Of a DNA stretch of 64,000 bases, positions 1 through 12,010 are shown piece after piece. The first letter of the stretch is position 1, and every line of letters starts with the position of its first letter. Under the pieces are notes generated by a model. It worked only from the letters and a program-made list of their open reading frames with translations, did no database searches and was not told where the DNA came from. The stretch comes from Tanypteryx hageni (taxonomy: Eukaryota; Arthropoda; Insecta; Odonata; Petaluridae), in contig CM054116.1 of NCBI GenBank assembly GCA_028673005.1, positions 69,763,315 through 69,827,314 on the forward strand, written 5' to 3'. The position numbers and the translations under genes were made by a program.

Positions 1-197
1 AACAAGGTGTTGGGATGAGGAAATGAGTTCTCTCTCTGTAGCTGAAGAAGGAGTAGTTCCGAAAGCTTTACGTTTGTGATGTTTCTGTGTTTTTGTGTTA
101 TTTTACGTGTGTCGCTTCGACATCCCCGGGGCCTCGCCAACCTGAAGTCGTCTGATTGGTGAGTGCTCACTGGGTTTCCTCATCCCAACACCTTGTT
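1..197. mobile_element. Foldback MITE at the window edge
   Basis: Bases 1-23 (starting AACAAGGTGTTGGGATGAGG) are the exact reverse complement of bases 175-197, giving 23-bp terminal inverted repeats around a ~150-bp non-coding core. This is the form of a non-autonomous DNA transposon. The left end coincides with the window start, so the true end and any target duplication on that side cannot be seen. No transposase is encoded and the superfamily is not assignable. Confidence 0.8.
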
Positions 198-2312
198 GAC
201 ATCCATATATCTATTTTACCTTTCCTTTTCCGTAGGTTGTTATATATATATATATATATATATATAACAATTGTTGCCACGAACTAATAAGTACATATAA
301 TATAAAATTTGCTCACGGGAAGAACGCCTTTGCCAGTCTAATACGTTACAACGGCAAGGGCGTCGGAAATTGTCAGAAGGATCGCTGGAGCCAAGGGTAC
401 AACAAGATCGTGCGTAAACTCCAATTACTTTGAAAAGTCCGTCACAACATTTAATTCCAATCTCCTTTCAAACCTCCGGTCAGTAAGGAGACCTCTCGGC
501 AATCGTCGGTGACATTAACACGCAGTATACGCAACTTCTCTCGGCAACGAGTACCTCCGTCGCAAGGCGCACGATCATTTCACGCGTACTTAAACCATTA
601 TATCCCTTGAGATCATTTCCAACCGTATTGGCCTTTTCTGTGCTCCAGCGATCGATTGCTTGCAACTCTCGGGTCATCGGTAAGGAAGATCCCCGAAATG
701 CGTCTTTTCTCTCACATCGGCCAAAAAAATAATAATAAGATGAAATATCCGCAGAGAAGGAGTGAGTGAGAGAGATGGAGAAAAGGAGGGGAGATGTAGT
801 GCGTGCGTATGTATGAGGAAGGGGGAAGGGATGGATGCGAAGGCGTCTTCCTGGAACAGGTGATCGGAAACGTGCTCTCCTAGAGAGAGAGGATTCTGTA
901 TCGACCACCCCCGTCTACCCTAATGGCTCCCCCGTCCTTCTCTAAATGCATGCGGAGCGGCGAAGAGGGAAGGCGGGGCGAGGGAGGGAGAGTGGGAGTG
1001 GCAGAGAGAGAGAGCGAGAAAGAGGTAGGGTCGGTGGTGAGGGAGAAAATGGGAACGGAAATAAGGGCGGAGTGAGAGGGGCCTCAGGATGGAACCAGAC
1101 TGAGAAGTAGCGGCGTGGCTACAGAAATCCTGATTCGGTTCCGCGAGTTTACGAGGGCCGCTGTGCGGTGGTGCTGGAATGCGTGGTGCTCGACGTGAAA
1201 ACGACGGGAGCGAGGAAATTCTTGTATAATACAGATGTACCCGTGTAAAGAAGGAAAGGACGCAAAAGGCGGTTTTGGAAAAGGACTTGGAAGTGCTGGA
1301 TCAAGGGGTTGAAAGAAGCCGGATAGAGGTGTAGAACGAGGGGTGAAAAAGTTTTGAACGTTAAGGAGGGGTATCACGGCGTGGTGGAAAGGTGACGGTG
1401 TTGGACTGGATGTGGAGTGGGAGAGGGTTGGAGGAAGGGCGGAGAAAGGAGGGACGGGGAGGGAGGGAAGGAGGTGGAGGGAAAGGGAAAAGGGCTATGT
1501 AATAAAGGTGGAATGGATTCTCGTACAATCAAATTAGAAAGGAACTGGAAGGTTGGGTAAGGATGGATCGGAAGGAAGGAAGTAGATGGGATAGGAGGTT
1601 AAAGGGAAGAGAGCGAGCGAATGAGAGAGAGAAATGGCGGAAATGTATCGACTGCATTGAAACAGATATGAAGGTTAACGTCAGAAAATTCCTAAGCGAG
1701 ATTTAACTGACTGTCTGAGATTGCTTCATGTGAAATTAAGATAAGACATCGCATAGTATGGAAAGTCATGGCTGTTAAATCTATACTATCGTATACTATC
1801 AGTCCACAGTTTTAACATGGGTGGTAATGCCCATGAACATTAACTAACGGTTAGATGAATATAGGTGTACGCGTCTTCTGTTGCAAAATGATCCGAATAC
1901 TTAAGACTTCCTTGTGTCTTCTAATGCGGAACCTCCCTCGCCGAGTACACAATAACGGTATTCCCTCAACTACATCGCTAACTCGAACATCAAAGGAATG
2001 TATAAATAACCGGAGTCATCACAAATCGAGTTATAGAACTTCAATAAACAGGTATTCTAACGGGAAGAAATACCTTCTTCGAACGATCGAAAATTCGTCT
2101 TACGGAAGGAGTTAGTGGAAGGGTTGTTGATCTACATTGGATAGAAATAAGTTTTAAATCTATCCGGAGGGGGGAGGAAGCTTTCTACCACTATCCCAAT
2201 GAAAACAAGGATTTCCAGTTACTTAAAATATAAACGCAAGTGAAAGCGAACTATTGGTATTAAAACTGGTGAGTTCTAGTGGCTTCTTAACACTAATTCC
2301 AAACTAGAACAG
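198..2312. other. Gene-free stretch with purine-rich tract
   Basis: No ORF here looks coding. About 955-1640 is strongly G+A rich on the plus strand (GAGAG, GGAGGGA), which accounts for the spurious arginine/serine/proline-rich ORFs. The rest is unremarkable AT-leaning sequence. I see no exon, RNA gene or transposon end beyond the edge MITE and the TA run. Confidence 0.6.
236..270. repeat. (TA)n microsatellite with palindromic edges
   Basis: A TA run of about 13 units is flanked by TTGT on the left and ACAA on the right, so the whole block is self-complementary and could extrude as a hairpin. It lies about 40 bp after the edge MITE. Confidence 0.85.
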
Positions 2313-2396
2313 GTCAGGTTGGCCGAGCGGTCTAAGGCGCCAGACTTAAGTTCTGGTTCCCAAATGGGAGCGTGGGTTCGAACCCCACACCTGACA
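2313..2396 (+). tRNA. tRNA-Leu (anticodon UAA)
   Basis: This is a complete type II tRNA. The 7-bp acceptor stem GTCAGGT (2313-2319) pairs with ACCTGAC, followed by discriminator A at 2396. The A box reads TGGCCGAGCGG and the B box GGTTCGAACC. The anticodon stem CCAGA/TCTGG encloses loop CTTAAGT with anticodon TAA at 2347-2349. The long variable arm (TTCCCAAATGGGAGC region) and T stem GTGGG/CCCAC are typical of tRNA-Leu. CCA is not encoded and there is no intron. A T5 run at 2402-2406 is a plausible RNA polymerase III terminator. No mismatch is seen in the acceptor, anticodon or T stems, so it is probably functional. It decodes UUA, and UUG by wobble. Confidence 0.96.
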
Positions 2397-2401
2397 AATA
2401 A

Positions 2402-2406
2402 TTTTT
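2402..2406 (+). terminator. RNA polymerase III T-run after tRNA-Leu
   Basis: Five consecutive T residues lie 6 nt beyond the mature 3' end of the tRNA, at the spacing usual for polymerase III termination. Confidence 0.7.
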
Positions 2407-2813
2407 GAGATGAAAAATAATATTTTAGTAATGCACTCAACATTTTTAAGAATATTTTGACAGAAAAGCAAGGAAATAAAACGTTTCATTATACAAGTTG
2501 TTTTTACGCGCCGCTTCGACAAAACCTCAAATAGTAATGTTGAGCTCAATAATATTTTTTTTCCAATTTAACCAACCACGTAGCATATTTGAGGTAATTT
2601 CACATTCCAGGAACTTTCAAGAAGGTTATTCGATACGCGTAGGTCCTCGCAATTTATCCCGCGCAATACCCTGCGTTCTCCCTCTGTGGTAATTTTCCGT
2701 AAACAACTCTGCATCATTCCGACGCAATAAAAAGTTATAGAATGCGGTTTCATTACATTTATCCTTCGAAATTAATTTTCGCGGGCGTAGGGAAAACTAA
2801 CCGCAGAGGAAAA

Positions 2814-2918
<105 letters not shown>

Positions 2919-3561
2919 AAACTTTTCCACCCCTTTTTCGTCCCTGCGTCAATCTTTTTCTTCGGACAAATGAAAAACGGCGAGCAAGAGAGATAGGGGG
3001 TGGAGGGATTTACCCTTAACCATTCTACTCCTACCTTCTTCCCTCCCACAGCAAACTCCATCTCTCTATCTCATCCGAACTAAAAGGATCAAAAGTATCG
3101 ATCCAATGTCATTCATTCCTCCGACACTCCAATTCACCCTAAGTGATCCAGGCCCCCGCCACCTAATTGCCGCGAAGAAGAGAGAGAGATATGTAGGAGG
3201 AGAAAGAGGGAGGATTTCCTTTTCAATACATCAAAATGCGCCACGAGAGAAATTGATCAGAAACAATTTCGCCACTGGAAGGAGGGTCGAAAAGTATTCT
3301 TTATGCCGGGTGAAACGATGGATGAGGATCCCAGGACGGAAGGAGAACTTATCGCTCCGCGAGATCTTTCGAGAAATTTCGTTTAATTTAATTATCGCTC
3401 ATTTTCCCCCATTTGCATGAAGGGACTTCATTTGGTTGTAGTAGCGCCCAGTGTATTCAGAAGTTACGTTAAGCGAAAAATATAGTTGTAAAAATTGGGG
3501 AAGAAAAAACTAAAATGATAAACTGATCGATCGCTTCGCTACAATATACCAACTTCGTTTT

Positions 3562-4200
3562 TTATGCGTTATTTGCACGCAGTGAACGCATCAGGGGAGG
3601 TCGATTCCGTCCGTCCGTCCGCATGTTAAAACTCGGAAACCGCTGGATGTATTTTGATGGAAATTGGTATTGGGGAGTTTTGCTCAAATTTATCGACCGA
3701 TTTCAATTTTGGTTAAAATCGGACAACAATTACGACCACTTCATATGACCTACAAATAGGTCACAATGTTCCTTTGTTTCAACTCGTAAACCGCTTAATG
3801 TATTTTGATGAAATTTGGTATTGGGGAGTTTTGCTAAAATTGGTAGACCGATTCCAATTTTGGCTACAATCGGACAACAATTAGGACCACTTAACATGAA
3901 GACCTACATGTAGTTTACAAGGTTCCTTTGTTTCAACTCGGGAACCGCTGGGCGTATTTTGATGAAATTTGGTATTGGGGAGTTTTGCTAAAATTAGTCG
4001 ACCGATTCCAATTTTGGCTACAATCGGACAACAATTAGGACCACTTCACATGAAGATCTACATGTATTTTACAACGTACCTCGCTTGCTTCACGTTAAAT
4101 TCTCATCTGAGCGAAAAATATTGAGAAGATTGTGAAATCTCAAAGAACGCATTTGGAAACTGTGTACTCCGACATGGAGTACACCTTTCCAATGTTGTTA
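3562..4200 (+). mobile_element. Helentron/HINE-like element, copy 1
   Basis: A 639-bp non-coding repeat with three internal tandem units starting at 3630, 3781 and 3935 (about 151-157 bp each). Each unit opens with AACTCG and contains GGTATTGGGGAGTTTTGCT and a CGGACAACAATTA-like stretch. A hairpin sits near each end: ATGCGTT/AACGCAT at 3564-3591 and the 9-bp stem GTGTACTCC/GGAGTACAC at 4162-4184. A second, inverted copy lies at about 45978-46450 inside a hAT element, and the match continues past the hairpin through CCTTTCCAAT to about 4200. Terminal stem-loops plus a central minisatellite, without terminal inverted repeats, resemble Helentron-associated elements such as DINE-1. That class assignment is inference. 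Confidence 0.7.
3630..4091 (+). repeat. Three ~154-bp tandem repeats
   Basis: Units of 151, 154 and ~157 bp in direct array inside the Helentron-like element. Units 2 and 3 are more alike than either is to unit 1: both have GATGAAATTTGG and TGGCTACAATCGG, where unit 1 has GATGGAAATTGG and TGGTTAAAATCGG. The third unit decays at its end before the terminal hairpin region. Confidence 0.9.
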
Positions 4201-4689
4201 TACCATGAATGCTCGTTGTCTGCTTATATACGATAGTTTATCTCATAAATCCAATAGAAATATAGAAAAATAGTCTTATCTTCAAACATTAAGAAGGTAA
4301 AACAATTACATTAATACAATCAGAAATGGGTAACCCAGCACTCTCAAATACTAGATAAAAAAGAACACTCTCTCAGATACTTAAATTCTAAGTAGCACTT
4401 GAAAACGAGTATAATTCCGAGACATTTAGCACGTTATGGCGCCCTTAATTGAAGCTTTCTTTCTCCACAACATCTTCCAAATAAACAAACTCCAAATCAA
4501 AACCATAATCCAAGACCAAAAATCTCTAAGGTGGAACTTTCAAACAAACCATGAAACAAAAGAAGTCCATATTTCGGCGAAAAAGAAAATAACCACGTGA
4601 ATGCGCGCGTTTAAGGATATCGACTGGACATGTTTCCATTCGCGGACTCTTTTTATGTTCCTCGCCGCGAAGCGAGGCTTTTTATTTTC
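4201..4689. other. Gene-free stretch
   Basis: AT-rich sequence after the Helentron-like element. I see no coding, RNA or transposon signal. Confidence 0.55.
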
Positions 4690-5620
4690 GAAGCGTTTCG
4701 AGAGATGCCCGTAAGGTGAAGCGGCGAGGGAAGGGGAGAGGAGGAGGTTGGGTGAGGGGGGAAGTCGGCTGAGAGCGGGTTGGAGGAATGGCCAAATGAA
4801 AGCGGTCAGGGATGGGAACTCTGAGAGACGTGGATGAGCTGGTGGAAAAAGGAGGGAGAGATGAGGGAAAGGCTTGGAGAGAGAGGTGGGGAAAAGAGGG
4901 AGGGGGCTTAAGGGGAAAGGGAGAGTGGGGGTGAAGGAGAGGAGTACCGCGCGCCCCTGAAAGAAAATTAAGGCAAAAAAGGAAGGCAAATGGAAAAAGG
5001 GATGGATACTAAGTGGCCAGAAGAGGTGCCTAAAAGGTTTGTTAAAAAAGAAAAGGGGAGGGAAAAGGGGGGAGGGAGGGAAAAGGAGGGAGGGAGGGAA
5101 AAGGAGGGAGAGAGGAAAAAGGAGGGAGAGAGGAAAAAGGGGGAGAGAGGGAAAAGGGGGGAGATAGGGAAAAGGGGGAAAGGAGGGGATGTTGGGGAGG
5201 GGGGGGGGGCGTTGGGAAGGGAGGGGATGTTGGGGAGGGGGGGGGCGTTGGGAAGGGAGGGAGAGTTGAGGAGTAAGAAGGGAAGAAGGTAGAGAAACGT
5301 AGAGGGAGGGGAAGTGGGAGGGAGGGGAAGTGGGAGGGAGGGGAAGTGGGAGGGAGGGGAAGTGGGAGGGAGGGGAAGTGGGAGGGAGGGGAAGTGGGAG
5401 GGAGGGGAAGTGGGAGGGAGGGGAAGTGGGAGGGAGGGGAAGTGGAAGGGAGGGAAGTGGGAGAGACGGGGGGAGGGGCGAGTGAAGGGGAGAAGAATGG
5501 GATTCGTGTCGTAAAAGAGGTTAAAAGTGGCAGGAGTAGGAATGAAGCCTAGTAAGAGTGAAAATGGAAGGGGAACGTGAGAGGAGAAGTGAGGAGATTC
5601 CGGAAAAAAGGACAGGAATA
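4690..5620. repeat. ~0.9-kb purine-rich (G+A) tract
   Basis: The plus strand is overwhelmingly G and A, in GGGAGG, GGAAAAG and GAGAG motifs. It contains two copies of a ~40-bp module around 5195-5262 (GATGTTGGGGAGGGGGGG then CGTTGGGAAGGGAGG) and the 16-bp minisatellite at 5305-5460. ORFs on both strands (Gly/Arg/Glu-rich plus, Ser/Pro/Leu-rich minus) follow from composition and are not genes. Confidence 0.9.
5305..5460 (+). repeat. 16-bp G-rich minisatellite, ~9 units
   Basis: The unit GGGAGGGAGGGGAAGT repeats with exact 16-bp spacing: successive GAAGTGG marks fall at about 5311, 5327, 5343, 5359, 5375, 5391, 5407 and 5423, with the last units degenerate. Each unit has three or more G-runs of at least 3, so the strand is strongly G-quadruplex prone. 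Because 16 is not a multiple of 3, all three frames stay open and repeat every 16 residues. Confidence 0.95.
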
Positions 5621-7379
5621 GTGCGTTATTAATAAGCGCAAAAAGGAAAAGAACACAAGAACAACGTGCACCAAATAGGCGATCGCCATGGAAATACATA
5701 ACGCTCAACGGCGAGCGTTTGTTGAGTTTTTTCGACCGATTTTCCTCGTGGGCAAACGACTAGTAGGGCGAATGATGTGAGAACTTCCAAAATCGATAGC
5801 GAGTATTCTGTCGATTACGAGGCCCGTCTCTTCCTCCCCCCTTCTACGCTTCATTTCTTGGAGAAACAAGGAAAAAGACGTCAGAGAACTTCTCGGTACC
5901 TTGTACGCGATAATCGGCGCGCTAAAAAAGGATAATAAAACATGTATAATTAAATTTCGTAGAAAACAGACACTCGTAGGAACCGTGCCCAAACGGAAAT
6001 TGTCCCTCGACCAAGTTTTCTAAATTGGTGTTTTTTCTCTTAACCGTTTCGATCTCATACGAGCTCTTTCTATCCCATCTTATATCTATTTTCGCGAAAT
6101 CGCCAGCCTAAACAAACCGTATATACCCGTTATTATAAGCTTTGCGACTCGGACAGTGATATCCGTCGCATAAAACTTTTGTTAACGAGCAAACGGAGTT
6201 AGGGAAACCAGATATCATCATCCTATCGCGATGGGGATGAAGGAAAAAAATTAAAAGGCGTTCCCCCTCCTCTCCCGAACTTATTCCATCCCCTTCACAT
6301 CTCCCTACCCCCGAATCACCCCTTTCGGGGGTCATGGACGCGGGAACGGGGAAGATATAATGGTCTCACATCCACCCTCATACCCCGGCCACAAATGGGA
6401 ACGCATCAATAGTCACTCACGAATCTTGCTATCCGCATCAGCGGAATTCCATCCAGGCCAAATGACGTAGATGGATATGGCTAATTAAAACTCATACTCA
6501 CTCACCCGCTCTCATGGCTCGAGCGGTAATTGGATGATGGGTGAAGCAAAAGCGACTCGCGGAGAATTCCTGCGGGAGGAGAGAGATGGAGAGTGAGAGG
6601 AGGGAGGAGAGAGATGGAGAGAGGGGAGGAAGAGAAAGGAGTGAGGAGACAGGTACCGGGACGGAGAGGGGTTGAAGGGGATAGCGAGAGGAGAAAAAAC
6701 AAGGATGGAAAGCCTGATGATGATAATAATAAGATGACTACAGGAACGGGGGAAAAATATAAACCTTCCGAAAAATTGGCGAAGAGCTTTTTGCTGTATG
6801 GGGAGGAAAAAAATGGGTTAAAAAAAATTCGGACGAATTCGGGTCCAAGCGTGTCCGACGGAAATGGATCTGGCGTAGACGAATATGGAAGAGGGAGTCG
6901 CGAGAGGGGAAGATGAGAGAGGCAGAGAGAGAGTGAGAGGGAGGGAATGGGAGCGAGGGAGGGATTTGCGTGCGAAGATGCGGGAAAGGATTCACGGGAA
7001 TGGGTTATTGTGACGAGAAGAGGAGGGAGAGAGTTAGACAGAGGCGGAAACTATAGAGGGATGAAAGAGTGGAACCAGCATAGGGAATTTGGGAACGGTT
7101 TAAAGACGGGTGCGCGGGCGGGACGGATAGCCATAGGATTTGGCATACACACGACGGAACGAGGAAGGGGTTGATGGGAATTCGGGAAGGGGGGTTGGGA
7201 AATGGGAATCGCCGGGAGGGAGAACAGAGAGTGGTGGTTGCGGAGGAGTAGGTAAGGGGAGGATGGCACGGCCGTGGTGAGAAGGGGAGGGAAAGAGGGC
7301 GCGGGGTAGAGAGAGAGAGAGAGAGGAGAGGGTTTTAAGCTTAATCAATCGCAGCGCTGCGAAGTGGTACAGGAGGTTC
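5621..7379. other. Gene-free stretch with purine tract
   Basis: No convincing exon. About 6570-6710 and 6890-7340 are G+A-rich, with GAGAG microsatellite near 7309-7325. The remainder is mixed sequence with only short ORFs of unremarkable composition. Confidence 0.55.
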
Positions 7380-7860
7380 CAGAAACCTCCACGGCGCACT
7401 TCAGCTCCCCTCCCCCTCACCACACTCCCCCCCTCCTAACACACCCCATTTTATTCCCTCCTCCTCCTCCCCCCCCTCTCTCTCTCGCTCCAACCTCCCA
7501 CTTTGAAACCCTTCTCTCGCTCACACATCCGAAACCCCCGTTCCATTAACCCCCATACTCCTCCCGGCGTCCCTTTTGCCACTCCCACGATAGTGCGGCC
7601 CCCTCCCTCCATTCCTCCTCCCCCATTTCGTCCAACATCTCTCACTTTCCGATCTCCATCTCTTCATTCCCCTTTCCATTACACCTCCACTCCATCCCCT
7701 CCCTTCACCCTTCCATACCCTGACACCCTCCCCTATTCCCACCCCCACGCTCTCCCAACACCCTTCCTCTCCCATGACCCCTCCCTCCCTTACTTCTCTC
7801 CCATCGCCGTTCTCAATCCTCATCTCCCTTTCTCTCTCTCTCTCACTTCGACGGTAGAAG
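7380..7860. repeat. Pyrimidine-rich (C+T) tract
   Basis: The plus strand switches sharply from purine-rich (to about 7340) to C+T-rich (CCTCC, CTCTCT, CCCAC) for ~480 bp. Together with the preceding tract this gives opposed purine and pyrimidine blocks. The Pro/Ser/Thr-rich ORF at 7503-7898 is a product of composition. Confidence 0.85.
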
Positions 7861-10800
7861 CAACGAACTCTCTCGGGCATACGATCCGGGAGAGCTAAGA
7901 GAGTTTACTTGTAGCCATCTAGTACTTGTCCTCGTTTTTGATTGATATTACGGCGTGTGCCAGAAGGAGGAAGCTACGTCGAGGCTGAGGACCAAAAATA
8001 ATCTGTAAAAACGTTCTTCCACGGTTGAGACCTATCTTCAATCCTTCGACGGACCTAGTTTTCGGTGATAGACGGTTTTCAGAGGATTTTTTTCACTCCT
8101 GCACCTCCAAGGAGTAATCGATTCAATGACGACATCCTCTGCAAAAGGAAGGAGGTCCATACTTTCAGGATACGGTTAAGAGTTTGTGTTGAACGACACA
8201 AGAGGCGGTCTTTGGAGATGGGAATGAATGGATGGGAGGAAAGACGGATATCCATTCGTATTTGCGAATGTGGAATTTTTCGTTCACATTACAATACGGA
8301 AAGAACATTCGGCAGAATGTAAAGGGTTGCCAAAAGCGGGAATATCCGCGGGAGCATGGAAAGCATCAATCGTTATAAACGTGGTTTTAAGATTTTGAAA
8401 TATTTAATAATGTTTTAGGTTGAAAAAAAACGTCGCAATACTAATGCACACGCTCATTTGTTACCTAACCCTGTCGAAAAATAAGGCAAAAATATTAACC
8501 ATTGCACCCGACGACGTGCACCTACACTCCATTAATTTCAGAAAGTATTAGACCCAGACGACACGGAAATGCCCTTGCCGCGAGACATTTCACAAAAGAT
8601 TTTTTAGCCACGCAAACACAAGACGGAGAGAATAACCGAGCAGCTCAACGACGCCGATCCCAATGGTAGATGGAAGTGTTCATATTTACATTCGTGCCTA
8701 CAAGTCATGCAGATAATCCCAAAGAAACGCGTCCGCAAATATTGTCTGAAATCCTTCCGTCCAGCATCCCGTTACAACGTTTCCCCTCGGACCCATCATC
8801 AATGATACAGCGAGCCGAGAAAACTCGCTTTCTCTCTCTCTAATCCTCCCTTCCCGAGCCAAAAACAATCAGTACCCGTCGCGCGTGCATTCACACACAT
8901 AGAGACTGATGAGGGGGAAGTGCACATTGCACTTCTAACAAAAGCCATGCCGGGGAAACGTGACCCTACGGGGGAACCAGGAACAAACGCAAAACCGAGG
9001 GGCGAATTTCCTTTCGTTTCTATCTCTCGCTCTCGCAATAGCAGTAGTCGTCTATCACGGGTTCCCGACAAACCGAATGGCCAATGATACCCGAACCCCG
9101 GGAGCGGTCAGGGAAGGGACAGAAAGATAGAGAGAGAGAGAGAGAGTGAGAGAGGAAGACAGAAATCACTTTCGAAACGAGCATCGCAGAGAGAGAGATA
9201 GAGGGAGTGAGATTCCTCTCCTGGATGATTATGGCGCCCGATTATACTGAGGGCCGCGTTGGTCGTCAAATACAGCAGGAGGAGGACATCACCATTGCGC
9301 GGGGGCACCGGGACCAGGAGAGTCGGCACTGAGACACTCTCAAACGGCCTGCCGCCCTAAAGGGAAAAAGAGTCGAGGTAGGGAGATACAAAACGAAACG
9401 GGAGTGAGGATGAGAGAGGGAGGGGGTGTTGGAGAAAAGGTTAAAGGGTTGCATGGGATGGGTTAGAGGTGAGCATGGTAGAGAGGGAGAACGGAGACTT
9501 AGTGCAGCGAAGTCGGGAGGGTCGGAGGGAGGGGGGAGAGAGAAATTGACGAGGCATTTGCCGCGCTTCGCTTGGCACGAATCACGCCGTTGCTAGAGAA
9601 TCTCATGCCGCGGGCTCCGCGAGAAAGCCAGTCCCATTCGACTGGTGGAGTCAAATGGGTCTGCCTCTCACAAACACACACGCACCCCTTTCGGCGGCCT
9701 GATGGGCGTATGCACGTTAACGTCCGACGAGGGAAGTAGAAGAAACGGAACAATTTGGCTCCGGATAAAAGGGCAAACAAGAGAGGTAGGTGTAAAGAGA
9801 AAGGTTTTTCTAAAAAACCGGATGTTCCACCGTGAACCGCGGCGGAGAAAATGGCAGGATGATTGGACTCGTTGCTGCCGCAGAAGCATCGCCATGATCA
9901 AGCAGCTTTACGTCCGCCACCTTACATAAGTTTATCCTTCACCTCGACACTCGCGCAGGGGGCTCGAATAAATGCGACGGGAAGAAAAACACCTCTACGC
10001 CGCAAACTTCCAACATCAGTCGATTTACACCCGCGCACGAAGGCAGCGACTGAACGCGCGGCCGCCATCGTTACGCTCCCGCGAAACGCGCGATCTTTAT
10101 GTGCGCGTTTAAGTCTCCACGGCAACTGTGCCTGCACGCGCGTGAGGAAGGGGCAGCGTGAGAGCGAGGACGGAGCGTATATTTTCCGTTGATAAACTGC
10201 CTGGAATGCCACGAATTGGTCGGAGGCAAATAGCTGAGCGAGGCAATAAAATAGCGCAAAACCCAAACAATTACCGCTCTGCAAAAATGTTTCGTCTTTG
10301 GTTGGAAGCAATAGTGTTTGGTTAAACAGGTGTGAATTACAAACTCATTTTCTCGCTTTTTTCTGTACTTCTTTCTTACTACTGACGACAATTATGTCAT
10401 TTGAATATAAATTATTACGATTCCGCAAGGACGCATTAACCGCAGGAAGTTAACCCACAAAGTCGCGACGAAACCACGGCAACGCGAATAAACAACCGAC
10501 GAAAATAAATGGCGTCAATTGACCACATTCTCATATAATGCAATTAAGGGTTTCCAGTAATTTAGACTCAATTCACGACCTCCGACGTTAGAAACCCTAG
10601 CATTAATTCAAGCAATAAAATTCGACGGGCGTCAACGCCTTAATCAAAATAAATTTTACGACGTCCCACGTACCAATATCGAGCTACCGAGAAACATGTA
10701 AGGGACAAGACAATGGGAGGAAGAACGAAAGAACAATACCTCCGTTCCCGCGCTAAAAAGCAAGAGGGAGAAGGACAGCAATTTTTATCTTTATTATGGG

Positions 10801-11944
10801 AAAAACGGGAGAAAGAGGGAGAGCAATAATAAAAAAAAAGACCGGCGAAAAAATGAGGCTACCCACGTAGCCCATCGAAAAATTTTAATCAAGCGTTCAT
10901 TATAAAGGGAGGTTTTAAAAGGGGGTCGGTAGGGAAGCAGAGATAGAGGTTGGAGAGCAATTAAAAGTTTCCATCTTTTCCGGAAGAAGAAGAGGAGGAG
11001 GAAGGAAAACGCCCGGCGATCACCTGAAAATATCTCCGCCGATGAAGTTCGGCATTAATTCCGAAGTTTTGCGAGGGACCAAACACGCAGGCGAAACAAG
11101 CAACGAAGGGAGAGGCAAGGAGGAGGAAGGAGATAAAGGTGGAGGAAGGAGATAAATGTGGAGGAAGAGATAGAAGAGCAGGAGAGGGAGAAAATGCCAT
11201 CCGAGGCAAATAGATTAGCTACTCGCGGGAGGTTCCCGCCAAAGCGATTGCCCTTGGAACTATTCCTCACCGCGTGCCAGCTGGAATTGTCGCTGTGCGC
11301 TGGACGGGATGGAAGAGACATAGGAGAGAGAGAGAGAGAGAGTAAAAGGAGAGAATTGGGAAGGCTTAGAGGGAGGGAGGGAGCGAGAGGAGGGATCTAG
11401 AGAGAGAGGGGGGGAGGCAGGATCACAAAAAAATCGGCGAGCCCATCTTTCAGGTGAAATCCATTCATCTTGTCTCCAGGCCCAACGGCTGCGATACACG
11501 CCCACCTAATTAATTCGTAAGCGGGATGACGGCGCGGGAGTCCCATCAACCCATACATCACCGTCCAATCAACGCCATCGGGATGGGAGGAGAGAGGGTC
11601 GATCGTCGCAATGAGCGCCCGAAATTCCTTCCGACGGCCGTTTTGCGGCGTGGCTCGGTACTACACGCGGGAAATGCTTCGCAGTTTTCCTTAGTTTTGC
11701 AGCGCGATGGAAATAGGAGTTCTTGTTTCGCTTTTTGCGTGCCTAGCCTTTTCTCCAAAGCGGATAAAATGGCTGTCATTCATCGTGAAGCACACGTTTT
11801 ATTGCGCAATGAAAATGAGTGATAATAACATCTAACGGTGCAATAAACGGCGCATCGCATTCAAAAGATTAATTAACGCCAAAATACGGGCAATTGTCAA
11901 TACGAATATTTTAAATATCAAGGGAGATAAGGATACAAATTCTC
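7861..11944. other. Gene-free stretch
   Basis: Mixed sequence with GAGAGA runs (about 9127-9155, 11321-11342) and no recognisable protein domain, transposon terminus or RNA gene. ORFs of up to ~130 codons overlap on opposite strands without family resemblance, which is expected by chance at this base composition. Confidence 0.5.
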
Positions 11945-12010
11945 TACTCGACCGTGAATCGAACCCGGGTTTTATATATGCCGGAGGGATGCTTAACCAG
12001 ATGAGCCTGT
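11945..12010 (-). repeat. tRNA-like / SINE-head relic
   Basis: On the minus strand the order is a tRNA-like start, an A-box-like TGGTTAAGCAT (11989-11999) and a good B box GGGTTCGATTC (11956-11966), about 30 bp apart. This spacing and order match a polymerase III promoter of a tRNA-derived SINE or tRNA pseudogene. Acceptor and anticodon stems do not pair, so it is not a working tRNA. A second B-box-like GGGTTCAATTCC lies in the opposite direction at 12068-12079. Confidence 0.45.

Noticed and set aside
5305..5460. Regularly spaced repeats resembling a CRISPR array
   Set aside because: There are no unique spacers, the unit is contiguous, and the genome is eukaryotic.
4968..5708. 246-codon minus frame and repeated Gly/Arg/Glu plus frames
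   Set aside because: They come from the 16-bp minisatellite and surrounding purine tract; all frames are open because of composition.
7503..7898. Proline/serine-rich 131-codon frame
   Set aside because: Lies wholly in the pyrimidine-rich tract; compositional.
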